From contig CP143625.1 in the NCBI GenBank assembly GCA_036362785.1, positions 1,303,401-1,367,400 of the forward strand: DNA of 64,000 nt, given 5' to 3'. Shown one piece after another: positions 27,368 through 36,758 of this stretch. This DNA is from a beta proteobacterium MWH-UniP1. Lineage in GTDB: Bacteria; Pseudomonadota; Gammaproteobacteria; Burkholderiales; Burkholderiaceae_A. Each line of letters opens with the position of its first letter. The stretch's first letter is position 1. A program made the translations under genes and the position numbers. The notes beneath the pieces are model-generated. The model saw nothing but the letters and a program-made list of their open reading frames with translations. It made no database searches and was not told the origin of the DNA.

Positions 27368-29094
27368 GCGCGATGAGCCAAGTCAAAACTGTACAGACCG
27401 ACATTCTGGTCTTAGGCTCTGGCGGTGCAGGGCTCTTTGCGGCATTACACGCCCATCAACGTGCCCCCAATGCCCACATCACCATTGCCGTGAAAGGCCT
27501 GCTCGGAAAGTGCGGCTGCACACGTATGGTCCAGGGTGGCTACAACGTGGCACTTGCCCAAGGCGACTCGGTCGAGCGTCACTTTATGGACACCATCGAA
27601 GGCAGCAAGTGGCTCGCCGACCAAGACCTGGCCTGGACATTGGTGACCAAGGCGGTGGAGCGTATTCATGAATTAGAAAACGAACTCGGCTGCTTTTTCG
27701 ATCGCAACCCCGACGGCACCATTCACCAAAAAGCCTTTGCAGGCCAGACCTTTGACCGCACCGTGCATAAGGGCGACCTGACCGGCATTGAAATTATTAA
27801 TCGTCTTGCCGAACAGGTCTGGGCACGGGGCATTCATCGACTCGAAGAGCATCGCGCCATTGATCTGATCAAGAGCCCCGACGGCCAACAGCTCTCTGGC
27901 GTATTGATGATTGACATGCGCACGGGTGGCTACACCTTTGTTCAGGCCAAGGCCGTATTACTGGCCACCGGTGGTGGCCCCACCATGTACAAATATCACA
28001 CCCCATCGGGTGATAAGAGCTGTGATGGTCTTGCCATGGCCCTTCGCGCTGGTTTGTCGCTGCGTGATATGGAGATGGTGCAGTTCCATCCAACGGGTCT
28101 TCTCGCAGGATCTGGCACCCGCATGACCGGCACGGTGATTGAAGAGGGTCTGCGTGGTGCCGGTGGCTATCTGCTCAACGGTGCCAAAGAGCGGTTCATG
28201 CACAACTACGACTCGCGTGGTGAGCGGGCAACGCGCGATATTGTGTCGCGATCCATCTATTCCGAAATGCGCGCAGGACGGGGGACGCCTAATGGTGGGG
28301 TTTATATCCAGATGTCCCACCTTGGGCCCGAAAAGGTGCGCAAATCTTTCAAAGGCATGGTCGAGCGCTGTGCCGACTGTGGCTTCGATCTGGCCGGCGG
28401 CTTGGTCGAAGTCGTGCCCACGGCCCACTACATGATGGGCGGCCTGGTCTTCCAGCCTGACTGCAGCACTGCCCTGCCTGGCTTATTCGCCGCAGGCGAA
28501 GACACGGGCGGCGTCCATGGCGCCAATCGCCTGGGTGGTAACGGTGTGGCGAACTCCACCGTCTTCGGCGGCATTGCCGGCGACACGATGGGTGACTATG
28601 TCCGCAAAGAAGCACGCGCCGCCGATCCCGACCGCGATGCCATTTCGGCCAGCATCGCTGCCCACGAGCAGCCCTTTCACAACACTGGCCGGGGGCTGGA
28701 GCAGGTCCGAGATTTCCTTTATGAAACGATGTGGAACAAGGTGGGCATTCTGCGACAAGCTCAGGACCTGCAGTCCGCCCAGGGCGAGTTAAACGGCTTG
28801 GCGGATCAGCTATCGGGCATTGGTGTTGGCGATCAAAACCGTGCCTATAACCTGACCTGGCATGACTGGATGAACCTGCGTAACCTGACCGAGGTCAGCA
28901 AGGCCGTCACGGTCGCAGCAATTGCACGCGAAGATTCCCGTGGGGCTCATTTCCGTGAAGACTTCCCTGAAATTCGCAATCTTGAATCGTCGGCCTTCAC
29001 CACGATTCGCGAGAACAACGGAAAGATTGAGCTCTCTTGGACACCAGTGAAGTTCAGTCGCGTTAAACCGGGTGAAACAATACTCACCGATTAA
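27364..29094 (+). CDS. Succinate-dehydrogenase/fumarate-reductase-like flavoprotein, no covalent-FAD histidine
   Basis: This 576-residue flavoprotein has the FAD motif GSGGAGLFAALHA, the dicarboxylate-site segments QFHPTG, EEGLRGAGGYLLN, TRDIVSRSI and PTAHYMMGG, and HGANRLGGN. The position that in SdhA/FrdA carries the FAD-bound histidine (H-T-x-x-x-QGG) reads CTRMVQGG. Cysteine therefore replaces histidine and the flavin is probably non-covalent. The protein should oxidise or reduce a succinate/fumarate-like substrate together with the iron-sulfur and anchor subunits upstream. It is the last gene of the operon; a terminator follows at 29138-29173. Confidence 0.87.
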   Translation: MSAMSQVKTVQTDILVLGSGGAGLFAALHAHQRAPNAHITIAVKGLLGKCGCTRMVQGGYNVALAQGDSVERHFMDTIEGSKWLADQDLAWTLVTKAVERIHELENELGCFFDRNPDGTIHQKAFAGQTFDRTVHKGDLTGIEIINRLAEQVWARGIHRLEEHRAIDLIKSPDGQQLSGVLMIDMRTGGYTFVQAKAVLLATGGGPTMYKYHTPSGDKSCDGLAMALRAGLSLRDMEMVQFHPTGLLAGSGTRMTGTVIEEGLRGAGGYLLNGAKERFMHNYDSRGERATRDIVSRSIYSEMRAGRGTPNGGVYIQMSHLGPEKVRKSFKGMVERCADCGFDLAGGLVEVVPTAHYMMGGLVFQPDCSTALPGLFAAGEDTGGVHGANRLGGNGVANSTVFGGIAGDTMGDYVRKEARAADPDRDAISASIAAHEQPFHNTGRGLEQVRDFLYETMWNKVGILRQAQDLQSAQGELNGLADQLSGIGVGDQNRAYNLTWHDWMNLRNLTEVSKAVTVAAIAREDSRGAHFREDFPEIRNLESSAFTTIRENNGKIELSWTPVKFSRVKPGETILTD

Positions 29095-29137
29095 AGCGTT
29101 TCGCAGCGATAAGTCGACTCAGCGAGGTCGTCATCTT

Positions 29138-29173
29138 GGCCCGATCACCCTAAAGGGAATTGGGCCTTTTTTT
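29138..29173 (+). terminator. Terminator of the gntR-SDH-hydratase operon
   Basis: GGCCC (29138-29142) pairs with GGGCC (29162-29166), and an inner CCCT-AGGG pair lies between them. A run of seven T follows (29167-29173). The T run overlaps the stop codon of the convergent tauE gene. Confidence 0.85.
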
Positions 29174-29915
29174 AAAGTGCGAATGCCTTCGGTAAATAGC
29201 GAACCAACAACGACAGCCCCGCTAGGCCAACAATCACCCAGACCAAACGATTTAAGTGATGGACCTGGAGCCGCTTACGAATTGCACTGCCTGAGTACGC
29301 ACCGAGTAGACACAAGGGCAAACAGACTAAGACGAGCTGGAAAAGGTCTGGCTGCCACATCAGGCCGGCCACAATAAAGAGTGCGAGTCGCGCAAAAGAC
29401 GTGAACCAAATCAGAAACGCCAGGGTGGCCCGGCGTTGGGCTTCAGTGGGAATACGCCGGCCTAAGTACATGGCATAGATCGGTCCGCCAGTACCAAAAA
29501 GCGCTGTAAAGGCGCCGCCAATACTGCCGTAGACGATTCGCCATGCCGGCGCGATGGCCTGGTGGTTTGGCCGCAACAACAGATTACGTGTGGACTGAAA
29601 GACTGCGAAAAGGCCAAGGGCCACTAATAAGACTGGCTCTGGTGCACTGACCAAGAGTGTGAGCCCCACCACCATACCCAGCAGAATCCAGAGCAGTAGC
29701 GCTTTCAACTCGGGCCGGTCCACATCGCGGTTATTTCGGACACCAACAAAAATACCCGCCACCAGATCCATGATCAGCATCATGGGAACGGCAATCTTTA
29801 ATGGAATGACTTGGGCGATCAGCGGAATCGCCACCACTGAGGCGCCAAAACCCGTTAGGCCAAACACCACATAGCCCAGGAAGACAAAGGCGCCAGTAAG
29901 GCCGAGGGTCAGCAA
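29172..29915 (-). CDS. tauE: TauE/SafE-family sulfite or sulfonate exporter
   Basis: This 247-residue membrane protein with about eight hydrophobic segments has the TauE/SafE (former DUF81) pattern: GFGASVVAIPLIAQV, PMMLIMDLVAGIFVG and FGTGGPIYAMYLG. It follows suyB on the same strand. Exporters of this family accompany sulfo-lyases and would remove the sulfite released by SuyAB. The start codon is TTG at 29915, with GAGG upstream, and both lie in a 12-bp inverted repeat. Substrate assignment is by context. Confidence 0.85.
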   Translation of the reverse strand: MLTLGLTGAFVFLGYVVFGLTGFGASVVAIPLIAQVIPLKIAVPMMLIMDLVAGIFVGVRNNRDVDRPELKALLLWILLGMVVGLTLLVSAPEPVLLVALGLFAVFQSTRNLLLRPNHQAIAPAWRIVYGSIGGAFTALFGTGGPIYAMYLGRRIPTEAQRRATLAFLIWFTSFARLALFIVAGLMWQPDLFQLVLVCLPLCLLGAYSGSAIRKRLQVHHLNRLVWVIVGLAGLSLLVRYLPKAFAL

Positions 29916-29948
29916 GCTGACCCTCGGTAAGCGTTCACAGGCGTGAAC
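29902..29948 (-). repeat. Two hairpins between suyB and tauE, one covering the tauE start
   Basis: CCGAGGGTCAGC and GCTGACCCTCGG form a perfect 12-bp inverted repeat (29902-29927) around the TTG start of tauE; its ribosome-site-like GAGG is also in the stem. A second stem, GTTCAC with GTGAAC, lies at 29933-29948. No U-run follows, so a terminator is unlikely. Confidence 0.8.
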
Positions 29949-29974
29949 ACCAAATCACCACCAACAGCAGCGAG

Positions 29975-31150
29975 TTAGGCGGACTCGTGGATACGAGTCA
30001 ACACGAACTCACGATGGCCCAGGGCCTCGGCAGCCGTCCAGCGGCCGTTAGCGGTCGCCAGCATGCACTCAAGCAGCTTGTCGCCCGTCTGATCCAGCGT
30101 CATTTCACGCTGCAGCAGGCCAGAGCAGTCCACGTCGATGTGCTCAGACATCAGACGCACGGTACGTGGGTTAGCACACAGCTTGATCACAGGAACGATT
30201 GGGTTACCGATCACGTTGCCCTGCCCCGTGGGGAAGAAGTGAACTGCAAAACCAGATGCAGCACACAGGGTCACCATTTCGGCAGCAGCCGAGGACGAAT
30301 CCATAAACCACAGGCCAGGATGGGTTGGGATTTCAGCCTTATCCAACACGCCATCAACCGTGCACTTCTTACCAATTTTCTGGATGTTGCCCAGCGCTTT
30401 TTCTTCAATGGTGGTCAGACCGCCAGCGATGTTGCCTTTGGTGGGCTGGGACTCCGACAGGTCGGTGGTCTTCCAGCGGTTGATCATGTCTTGATAGCGG
30501 TTGAACATGAACATGAAACGCTCACGAACCTTGTCGTTGGCGCAGCGTGCTGCAACGATGCTCTCGCCGCCGGTCAACTCGGATGTCTCACCGAAGACCA
30601 GGGTCGAGCCCAGGGGGTGCAGCTTGTCAAAAGCATTACCCACGGTGGGGTTCGCACCACAGCCCGAGGTCGTGTCCGACTCGCCGCACTTGGTCGACAC
30701 CCACAGGTCGGCTATCGGCGCCTCTACGCGATGCAGCGAAGTGGCGTATTGCACGAACTCTTTCGCGGCCTTTGAAGCACGCATGATGGTCTCGTGGTCG
30801 CCGTGGCCCTCAATACCAAAGCCAACAACGGGCTTGCCAGTCTTGGCAATGCCGTCAACAACGCGCTTGGTCCAGCCGTCTTCAATACCGATCACAACGA
30901 CAGCCGCCACGTTGGGGTTGCAGCCTGCGCCGATCAGGGTCTGGAAGTGCAAATCAAGGTCCGGACCGAACTGCAGACGGCCATAAGGGTGGGGGATGGC
31001 CATGGTGCCTTTGATGGCAGCGGCAACCGCTTCGGATGCAGCGTTGGAAAGGTCGTCCAGGGGCAGGATGATGACGTGGTTGCGAACACCGACGCGACCA
31101 TTGTCACGGCGATAACCCCAGAAGGTGGTGTTTTTATCAATTACAGGCAT
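29975..31150 (-). CDS. suyB: (2R)-sulfolactate sulfo-lyase, large subunit SuyB
   Basis: This 391-residue protein of the UxaA/altronate-dehydratase superfamily agrees closely with SuyB. Recognisable segments are [52 protein letters not shown] and [20 protein letters not shown]. With SuyA it cleaves (R)-sulfolactate to pyruvate and sulfite in the cytoplasm. Conserved cysteines ([12 protein letters not shown] and later CANPR) fit a metal-dependent lyase. AAGGA precedes the ATG. A close alternative within the family is altronate or galactarate dehydratase, but sequence and length favour SuyB. Confidence 0.9.
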   Translation of the reverse strand: MPVIDKNTTFWGYRRDNGRVGVRNHVIILPLDDLSNAASEAVAAAIKGTMAIPHPYGRLQFGPDLDLHFQTLIGAGCNPNVAAVVVIGIEDGWTKRVVDGIAKTGKPVVGFGIEGHGDHETIMRASKAAKEFVQYATSLHRVEAPIADLWVSTKCGESDTTSGCGANPTVGNAFDKLHPLGSTLVFGETSELTGGESIVAARCANDKVRERFMFMFNRYQDMINRWKTTDLSESQPTKGNIAGGLTTIEEKALGNIQKIGKKCTVDGVLDKAEIPTHPGLWFMDSSSAAAEMVTLCAASGFAVHFFPTGQGNVIGNPIVPVIKLCANPRTVRLMSEHIDVDCSGLLQREMTLDQTGDKLLECMLATANGRWTAAEALGHREFVLTRIHESA

Positions 31151-31179
31151 GTTTAATCCTTGAAATAAAGTGGTTCGGC

Positions 31180-31461
31180 TTACCAGCGCTTGGTCTTGAT
31201 GTTGTGAACATGAGCATGTTCACCGGCCTTGATTGGTGCGACCACCTTGCCGATATCGATGCCGTACTTGAAAACGGTCTCACCCACCGCCATGTCTTTC
31301 AGGGCCACTTTATGGCCGATCGGCACATCTTGAACGGCCTTGACCGTGATGGTCTTGTCTTCGTCCATGATCCAGGCGTTGAGTTCGGTCCCCGCCTTGA
31401 TCCCCTCGACGACCGCGACAGCCACGGTGTCTTTTGCGTCATGCAGCACTACGTGAATCAT
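31180..31461 (-). CDS. suyA: (2R)-sulfolactate sulfo-lyase, small subunit SuyA
   Basis: This 93-residue SAF-domain protein ([20 protein letters not shown] to [12 protein letters not shown]) corresponds to the N-terminal domain of altronate dehydratase, here a separate subunit as in SuyAB. AAAGGAG lies just upstream of the ATG. It is the first gene of suyA-suyB-tauE and follows a near-consensus promoter and GntR-type operator site 2. The pair defines sulfolactate cleavage as the end reaction of this gene block. Confidence 0.9.
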   Translation of the reverse strand: MIHVVLHDAKDTVAVAVVEGIKAGTELNAWIMDEDKTITVKAVQDVPIGHKVALKDMAVGETVFKYGIDIGKVVAPIKAGEHAHVHNIKTKRW

Positions 31462-31491
31462 GTGATCTCCTTTGGGCTAACAACCAAAGGA

Positions 31492-31520
31492 ATTCTAGGC
31501 CGGCGGACCCAGGATGTCAA
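31492..31520 (-). promoter_or_regulatory. Near-consensus promoter of suyAB-tauE
   Basis: On the minus strand TTGACA (31520-31515), a 17-base spacer and TAGAAT (31497-31492). The -35 box is consensus and the -10 box differs at one position (TAGAAT for TATAAT). The operator lies directly upstream. Confidence 0.8.
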
Positions 31521-31543
31521 CTAAGTCATATATATGAGTTAAC
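31520..31543. promoter_or_regulatory. GntR-type operator, site 2 (upstream of suyA)
   Basis: AAGTCATATATATGAGTT at 31523-31540 is an 18-bp palindrome with a single unmatched outer pair. With its flank it shares ACTAAGTCA and TATATGAGTT with site 1. It sits just upstream of the suyA -35 box, roughly 38 to 55 bases before the expected start of transcription, and a possible second-half extension runs to 31545. Confidence 0.82.
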
Positions 31544-31583
31544 TGAGAGGCGCACCCGCCAGTAGGACCGGTGCCAGCGAAAT

Positions 31584-31608
31584 CGGGGCTCGGCTCGACC
31601 CCGTTTTT
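31584..31608. terminator. Hairpin between the isc operon and the suy promoter
   Basis: CGGGG (31584-31588) pairs with CCCCG (31599-31603); TTTTT follows on the plus strand and ATTTCG on the minus strand. It could end isc transcripts, although the U-run is better on the other strand. Nothing else is recognisable in 31545-31679. Confidence 0.4.
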
Positions 31609-31679
31609 ACTCGCCTCGCCCCCGATTCCGCAATGTCACCGGCCTGACCGTAACAATTCCACGAGACATAACAGCTGGG

Positions 31680-31874
31680 CTACTCCGCCTCGTCGATCCA
31701 CTGCATCTGGATGGCTTCCAGAATCTTTTCGTTGGAGCGATTGGGATCGTCGGCAAAGCCAGGCAACTCGGTCACCCAGCGATGCAGATCCGTGAACCGA
31801 ATCTGCTGCGGGTCCACATCGGGGTGGCGCTCGCAGAGCTGGATGGCAATCTCAAGGGTGTCGGTCCATTTCAT
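31680..31874 (-). CDS. iscX: Fe-S assembly protein IscX
   Basis: A 64-residue acidic protein from MKWTDTLEIAIQLCERHPDV, with IRFTDLHRWVTELPGFADDP and the ending EAIQMQWIDEAE: a full match to the IscX/YfhJ pattern. It binds IscS and iron and modulates cluster assembly. GGAG lies 8 bases before the ATG at 31874; the frame is open further upstream but without homology. It is the last gene of the isc operon. Confidence 0.93.
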   Translation of the reverse strand: MKWTDTLEIAIQLCERHPDVDPQQIRFTDLHRWVTELPGFADDPNRSNEKILEAIQMQWIDEAE

Positions 31875-31936
31875 GATGCAGACTCCAAAAAGCAAACGAA
31901 TGCGGCGGTTGCTGACGGCTACGATCTTCGCCGCTA

Positions 31937-32275
31937 TTAGTGATTTTCTCGGGCGTAATTGATGGTGTAGCGCGGCAGTTCCACCACCAAATCCTGCTTG
32001 GCCACCTCGACCTGACACGAGAGCCTTGAAATTGGCGTTAACCCCCAGGCGCGGTCTAGCAGATCGTCTTCGTCTTCCCCAGAGGGCGGCAAAGAGTTAA
32101 ACCCCTCGCGGACAATCACGTGACAAGTTGTACAGGCCCGGGACATCTCGCAGGCATGCTCAATCTCCACACCGTGCGCAAGTAGGCTGCGGCAGAGATT
32201 ATCGCCTTCGGCCGCCTCAAACTCTTTGCCTTCTGGGCAGATTTCCGGGTGAGGCAGAACCTTAATGTGAGGCAT
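31937..32275 (-). CDS. fdx: ISC-type [2Fe-2S] ferredoxin
   Basis: This 112-residue adrenodoxin-type ferredoxin has cysteine ligands in [16 protein letters not shown] (C-x5-C-x2-C) and a fourth Cys in RLSCQVEV. It supplies electrons during Fe-S cluster assembly. It overlaps the end of hscA by 14 bases. Confidence 0.95.
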   Translation of the reverse strand: MPHIKVLPHPEICPEGKEFEAAEGDNLCRSLLAHGVEIEHACEMSRACTTCHVIVREGFNSLPPSGEDEDDLLDRAWGLTPISRLSCQVEVAKQDLVVELPRYTINYARENH

Positions 32276-34181
32276 TGTTCATCACTCCATGAATCGACTG
32301 GCCCGCCAAGGCACGCTGTACGGCGCGATCCATGCGGCGGGCTGCAAACTGATCGGTAAGGCTACCAAGGGCCTTGGTGCGGTCCCTTAATAAATCCAGA
32401 TCGTGTCCGCCACAGGTGGCATGTAACTTATCTACGGCAGCCGTAATTACGGCCAGCTCTTCTTCAGAGAGCAGATCAGCATCTTGCGATAAGGCCGCTG
32501 TAGTGGCTTCCAACATGCGCTGAGCATCTACCTGGGCTTCGCGAAGCGCTCGAATCTGCATATCTTCCTTGGCTGATGTAAATCCGTCTCGCAGCATGTC
32601 GGCAATCTGCCCATCCGTTAGGCCATAAGACGGCTTCACAGCAATCGACGACTGCACGCCGGTGCTCTGCTCCTTGGCGGTGACCGACAACAACCCATCG
32701 GCATCCACCTGAAAGGTCACTTGAATTCTTGCCGCACCCGCCACCATGGGCGGTATGCCGCGCAACTCAAACTTGGCCAGCGAGCGGCACTCGCTCACCA
32801 ACTCGCGTTCGCCCTGGACCACATGAATCGACATGGCCGTCTGGCCATCTCTAAACGTCGTAAATTCCTGGGCGCGCGCAACCGGAATCGACGTGTTCCG
32901 TTCAATAATTTTTTCTGTCAGGCCGCCCATGGTCTCTAAACCCAACGACAGCGGAAGAACATCCAGCAGTAGCCAGTCATCCCCTTCGGCCTTGTTTCCA
33001 GCCAAAAGATTGGCCTGCAACGCCGCACCAATGGCCACCACGCGATCGGGATCGAGTTCGACCTTGGGTTCTTGTTTAAAAAATTCACGAACGGCCTGGC
33101 GAATGCATGGCATTCGGGTGCTGCCGCCAACCAACACGACACCCATCAAATCCCCCGCAACCACCCTGGCATCGTTCATGACCTGGCCAGCCACGGCAAT
33201 CGTTTTGTCGATCAGCGACTTGGTGATTTGATCAAACTGTTGGCGCGACATTTCGGCATGAAACACCCGACCATCGTCGCGCTGCCAGTCCTGGGATAGC
33301 GATTCGGTGGGCTGAGCACAATCGGTCAATGCCTCTTTGATCTGGCGGGCCAAGCCCGAAAGACTTCTTTTTTCACGCGGGGACAAAGACGCATAGCCGC
33401 CAGAAATCCCCCATTGGTCAAGCCAGTAGTTCAGAAGCAAGTCATCGAAGTCATCACCACCAAGCGCCGTGTCACCACCAGTGGCCACCACTTCAAAAAC
33501 ACCCTTGGTAAGACGCAATACCGACACATCAAAGGTGCCCCCACCAAGATCGAATACCGCGTAGAGCCCCTCGGCACCCGAATCCAAGCCATAGGCCAGG
33601 GCCGCGGCCGTGGGCTCATTAATAAGACGCAAGACCTCAATCCCGGCGAGTTTGGCGGCGTCTTTGGTGGCCTGGCGTTGCGCGTCATCAAAATAAGCGG
33701 GCACCGTGATCACTGCACCGGCAATTTGATCGGTAACGCCAAGCCCGAAGTGGTCCTCGGCCCGCTGACGCAAGACCCGCAGTATTTCAGCAGACACCTG
33801 CACCGGGGAAATCTTTCCTGCAGCTGTGACCAGTTGCACCATGCCGCCCTGCTCATCTTCAGTAAGGCGATAAGGCGTTTGGTTTGTCAATGCATCTTTC
33901 AGGCCGCGGCCCATCAGCCGTTTTACCGAAACGATGGTATTTTCAGAGTCATCTTCAGCATGCTCTAAGGCCTCGTAGCCTGTTGCCAATGCGCCTTCGG
34001 CGCCATAGCGAACGACCGATGGCAACAACACTCGCCCCTGCGCATCAGCAAGCACATCCGCGCTTCCACTACGCACACCAGCGACGAGTGAGTGGGTGGT
34101 ACCCAGATCAATCCCTACGGCAACACGCCGCTGATGGGGCTCGGTAGACTGCCCGGGCTCAGCGATCTGCAGCAGTGCCAT
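32262..34181 (-). CDS. hscA: Fe-S assembly Hsp70 chaperone HscA
   Basis: This 639-residue Hsp70-family ATPase has [26 protein letters not shown] and [13 protein letters not shown] in the ATPase domain, then a substrate domain. HscA binds the LPPVK-type motif of IscU (LPPVKIHC is present in the IscU here) and works with HscB. It overlaps hscB upstream by 23 bases. Confidence 0.96.
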   Translation of the reverse strand: MALLQIAEPGQSTEPHQRRVAVGIDLGTTHSLVAGVRSGSADVLADAQGRVLLPSVVRYGAEGALATGYEALEHAEDDSENTIVSVKRLMGRGLKDALTNQTPYRLTEDEQGGMVQLVTAAGKISPVQVSAEILRVLRQRAEDHFGLGVTDQIAGAVITVPAYFDDAQRQATKDAAKLAGIEVLRLINEPTAAALAYGLDSGAEGLYAVFDLGGGTFDVSVLRLTKGVFEVVATGGDTALGGDDFDDLLLNYWLDQWGISGGYASLSPREKRSLSGLARQIKEALTDCAQPTESLSQDWQRDDGRVFHAEMSRQQFDQITKSLIDKTIAVAGQVMNDARVVAGDLMGVVLVGGSTRMPCIRQAVREFFKQEPKVELDPDRVVAIGAALQANLLAGNKAEGDDWLLLDVLPLSLGLETMGGLTEKIIERNTSIPVARAQEFTTFRDGQTAMSIHVVQGERELVSECRSLAKFELRGIPPMVAGAARIQVTFQVDADGLLSVTAKEQSTGVQSSIAVKPSYGLTDGQIADMLRDGFTSAKEDMQIRALREAQVDAQRMLEATTAALSQDADLLSEEELAVITAAVDKLHATCGGHDLDLLRDRTKALGSLTDQFAARRMDRAVQRALAGQSIHGVMNNASH

Positions 34182-34740
34182 GACTTACCCTTCTTTGTTC
34201 TTGAAGAACCTGTGATTGAAATTTAGTAAGAAACATCAGGCGCCGCACCTCGGCCGATGCACGCACTGCATCCGACGATGGGCGATCCAACAGATGCTCC
34301 AGCAGCAACTCAGATTCCGCGATAGATGAGCGGACCTCTTCCGCCAACTGTGACAAAGCACGAACATCGGATGCGGCGACGGCATCTTCCATCGACTCCC
34401 GCCACTCCATTTGCTGGATTAGGAAATCTTCTGGCATGGCCGTATTTCGTTCGGCATCAATGGCCACACCGTGCAGTTGACAGAGATAGGCGGCGCGACG
34501 AACGGGATCTTTTAAGGTTTCGTGGGCCTCGTTGATTTGAGTGGAGTACTGCAGTGCCAACAGGCGTTGGGCATCGGTGCCGCCAGCGAAGCGATCTGGA
34601 TGAACCGCCCCTTGAACAGCACGCCACGCCGACTCTAGCGCTGCCGTGTCGAGACCGAACTTAACGGGAAGACCGAAGAGAGAGAAATAATTGCGGGCGG
34701 CAAATGTCGAGCCGGACCCATTACCGCCAGAAGCTGCCAC
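34159..34740 (-). CDS. hscB: Fe-S assembly co-chaperone HscB
   Basis: This 193-residue J-protein has HPD in [11 protein letters not shown], followed by the C-terminal three-helix domain that contacts IscU. The N-terminus has an extra Gly/Ser-rich stretch ([13 protein letters not shown]). It presents IscU to HscA and stimulates its ATPase. It lies 3 bases after iscA. Confidence 0.94.
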   Translation of the reverse strand: MAASGGNGSGSTFAARNYFSLFGLPVKFGLDTAALESAWRAVQGAVHPDRFAGGTDAQRLLALQYSTQINEAHETLKDPVRRAAYLCQLHGVAIDAERNTAMPEDFLIQQMEWRESMEDAVAASDVRALSQLAEEVRSSIAESELLLEHLLDRPSSDAVRASAEVRRLMFLTKFQSQVLQEQRRVSHGTAADR

Positions 34741-34743
34741 CGA

Positions 34744-35067
34744 TTAAACCTTGAATGATTCGCCGCAGCCGCACTCACTTTTCACATTTGGGTTGTTGAA
34801 CTTAAAACCCTCGTTCAAGCCCTCACGTGCATAGTCCAATTCCGTGCCGTCGATATAAGGCAGACTCTTTGGGTCCACCACCACCGTGACACCGTGACTT
34901 TCAAAAGTGGTGTCCTCTGGCGAAGCAGAATCCACGAACTCCAGCTTGTAAGCCAAGCCAGAGCAGCCTGTAGTTTTCACGCCAAGACGCACACCCAAGC
35001 CCTTGCCGCGCTTGGCAATAAATTGCGACACGTGCTGGGCAGCTTTTTCCGTCAAGGTGACAGCCAT
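34744..35067 (-). CDS. iscA: Fe-S carrier protein IscA
   Basis: This 107-residue A-type carrier has the three conserved cysteines in TTGCSGLAY and the C-terminal CGCGESF. It accepts and delivers clusters within the isc system. The start follows iscU by 20 bases. Confidence 0.95.
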   Translation of the reverse strand: MAVTLTEKAAQHVSQFIAKRGKGLGVRLGVKTTGCSGLAYKLEFVDSASPEDTTFESHGVTVVVDPKSLPYIDGTELDYAREGLNEGFKFNNPNVKSECGCGESFKV

Positions 35068-35087
35068 GGTGTTAATCCTGCGGTTGG

Positions 35088-35495
35088 TTATGCGGCTTTT
35101 GCCTGTTGCCCGGCTTCAGAGTGCTTGGCCTTGTAGTCATCAATGGCCGCCTTGATTGCGTCTTCTGCCAGGATAGAGCAGTGAATTTTAACGGGTGGCA
35201 GTGCCAGCTCTTCCGCGATCTGGGTATTTTTGATGGCCATCGCCTGATCCAAGGTCTTGCCCTTCACCCACTCGGTTACCAGCGACGAAGATGCAATGGC
35301 TGAACCACAGCCATAGGTTTTGAACTTTGCATCTTCAATGATGCCTTGTTCGTTGACCTTGATCTGAAGCTTCATCACGTCGCCACAGGCGGGCGCGCCA
35401 ACCATTCCGGTGCCGACACCAGGGTCTGCTTTGTCAAATGCGCCAACGTTACGCGGGTGCTCGTAGTGATCAATGACCTTGTCGCTATATGCCAT
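35088..35495 (-). CDS. iscU: Fe-S cluster scaffold IscU
   Basis: This 135-residue scaffold has cysteines at [21 protein letters not shown] and [11 protein letters not shown], and the HscA-recognition motif LPPVK. Clusters are built on it from IscS sulfur. It lies 54 bases after iscS. Confidence 0.97.
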   Translation of the reverse strand: MAYSDKVIDHYEHPRNVGAFDKADPGVGTGMVGAPACGDVMKLQIKVNEQGIIEDAKFKTYGCGSAIASSSLVTEWVKGKTLDQAMAIKNTQIAEELALPPVKIHCSILAEDAIKAAIDDYKAKHSEAGQQAKAA

Positions 35496-35549
35496 GTTGA
35501 ATCTCCCTAAAGTCTTTCTTGCTAAGAATTAATACTTAAACCATCTTTC

Positions 35550-36758
35550 TTAGTGGGCGGCCCACTGAACTGTGTTCAGATCCACACCCTCGTTGACCAT
35601 CTCCCAAAGCGGCGACATCTCACGAAGTTTGGCTACCTTGTCTTTCAAGAGCGCCACCGTAAAATCAATGTCCTCCTGAGTGGTGAACCGGCCAACCGAG
35701 AACCGAATGGAGGAATGGGCCAACTCGTCAGAGCGGCCAAGGGCACGCAGCACATAGGACGGCTCAAGACTTGCCGATGTGCAGGCCGAGCCCGACGACA
35801 CCGCCACATCTTTAATGCCCATTAACAGGGACTCGCCCTCCACGTAGTTAAAGCTCACGTTCAGGTTGTGGGGCACACGCTGCTCCATATCACCATTCAC
35901 GTAGACCGCTTCCATTTCAGAAAGACCAGCCCAGAGCCGATCCCGAAGCGCTCGAATCCGCTCGTTTTCTGCGGCCATTTCTAATTTGGCCAGGCGAAAT
36001 GCTTCCCCCATGCCCACAATCTGATGGGTGGGCAGCGTGCCCGAACGCATGCCGCGCTCATGACCACCACCATGGATCTGGGCTTCAATACGGATACGGG
36101 GTTTGCGGCGAACAAACAACGCACCAACGCCCTTTGGGCCATAGGTCTTGTGGGCCGAGAACGACATGAGGTCCACCTTGAGTGCCTGCAAGTCGATGGC
36201 TACCTTGCCGGTAGCCTGTGCGCTGTCCACATGAAAAATAATACCCTTCTCGCGGCAGAACTCCCCAATGCGGGGAATATCCTGAATCACACCGATCTCG
36301 TTGTTCACATACATGACCGAGACCACCACGGTGTCAGGACGAACTGCAGCAACAAAGGTGTCCCAATCAATCAATCCATTGGACTGCACATCAAGGTAAG
36401 TGACCTCGAAGCCTTCGCGCTCAAGTTCACGGCAGGTATCTAACGTGGCCTTGTGCTCGGTCTTCACCGTGATGATGTGCTTGCCTTTTTCTTTGTAGAA
36501 ATGGGCAGCACCCTTCACAGCCAGATTGATCGACTCCGTTGCGCCTGACGTCCAGACGATTTCTTTGGGGTCGCAGTTCACCAACGCCGCCACCTGTTCA
36601 CGGGCGTTTTCAACCGCCTCTTCCGCCTTCCAGCCATAGGCGTGGCTGCGAGACGCTGGATTGCCAAAGTCTTCGCGCAAATAAGGAATCATTGCGTCAA
36701 CCACCCGTGGATCAACAGGTGTCGTGGCGGAGTAATCGAGATATACCGGCTTTTTCAT
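35550..36758 (-). CDS. iscS: Cysteine desulfurase IscS
   Basis: This 402-residue PLP enzyme has the Schiff-base lysine in [16 protein letters not shown] and the catalytic cysteine in [17 protein letters not shown]. It moves sulfur from cysteine to IscU and to tRNA-modifying enzymes. Its ATG shares one base with the iscR stop (TAATG). Confidence 0.97.
   Translation of the reverse strand: MKKPVYLDYSATTPVDPRVVDAMIPYLREDFGNPASRSHAYGWKAEEAVENAREQVAALVNCDPKEIVWTSGATESINLAVKGAAHFYKEKGKHIITVKTEHKATLDTCRELEREGFEVTYLDVQSNGLIDWDTFVAAVRPDTVVVSVMYVNNEIGVIQDIPRIGEFCREKGIIFHVDSAQATGKVAIDLQALKVDLMSFSAHKTYGPKGVGALFVRRKPRIRIEAQIHGGGHERGMRSGTLPTHQIVGMGEAFRLAKLEMAAENERIRALRDRLWAGLSEMEAVYVNGDMEQRVPHNLNVSFNYVEGESLLMGIKDVAVSSGSACTSASLEPSYVLRALGRSDELAHSSIRFSVGRFTTQEDIDFTVALLKDKVAKLREMSPLWEMVNEGVDLNTVQWAAH

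Noticed and set aside
29987..30775. 262-codon plus-strand ORF opposite suyB
   Set aside because: It lies wholly antisense to a confidently recognised gene, and its composition mirrors the codon pattern of suyB; no domain is recognisable.
29975..31461. Altronate or galactarate dehydratase (UxaA/GarD)
   Set aside because: The split into a 93-residue SAF protein and a 391-residue large subunit, close agreement with SuyB, and the adjacent sulfite exporter favour sulfolactate sulfo-lyase.
16938..31545. Horizontally acquired island with att sites
   Set aside because: No integrase, transposase, flanking tRNA or direct repeats were found at either edge; position between lysS and iscX alone is not evidence of transfer.
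33414..33968. 184-codon plus-strand ORF opposite hscA
   Set aside because: Antisense to hscA; low-complexity translation with no family features.
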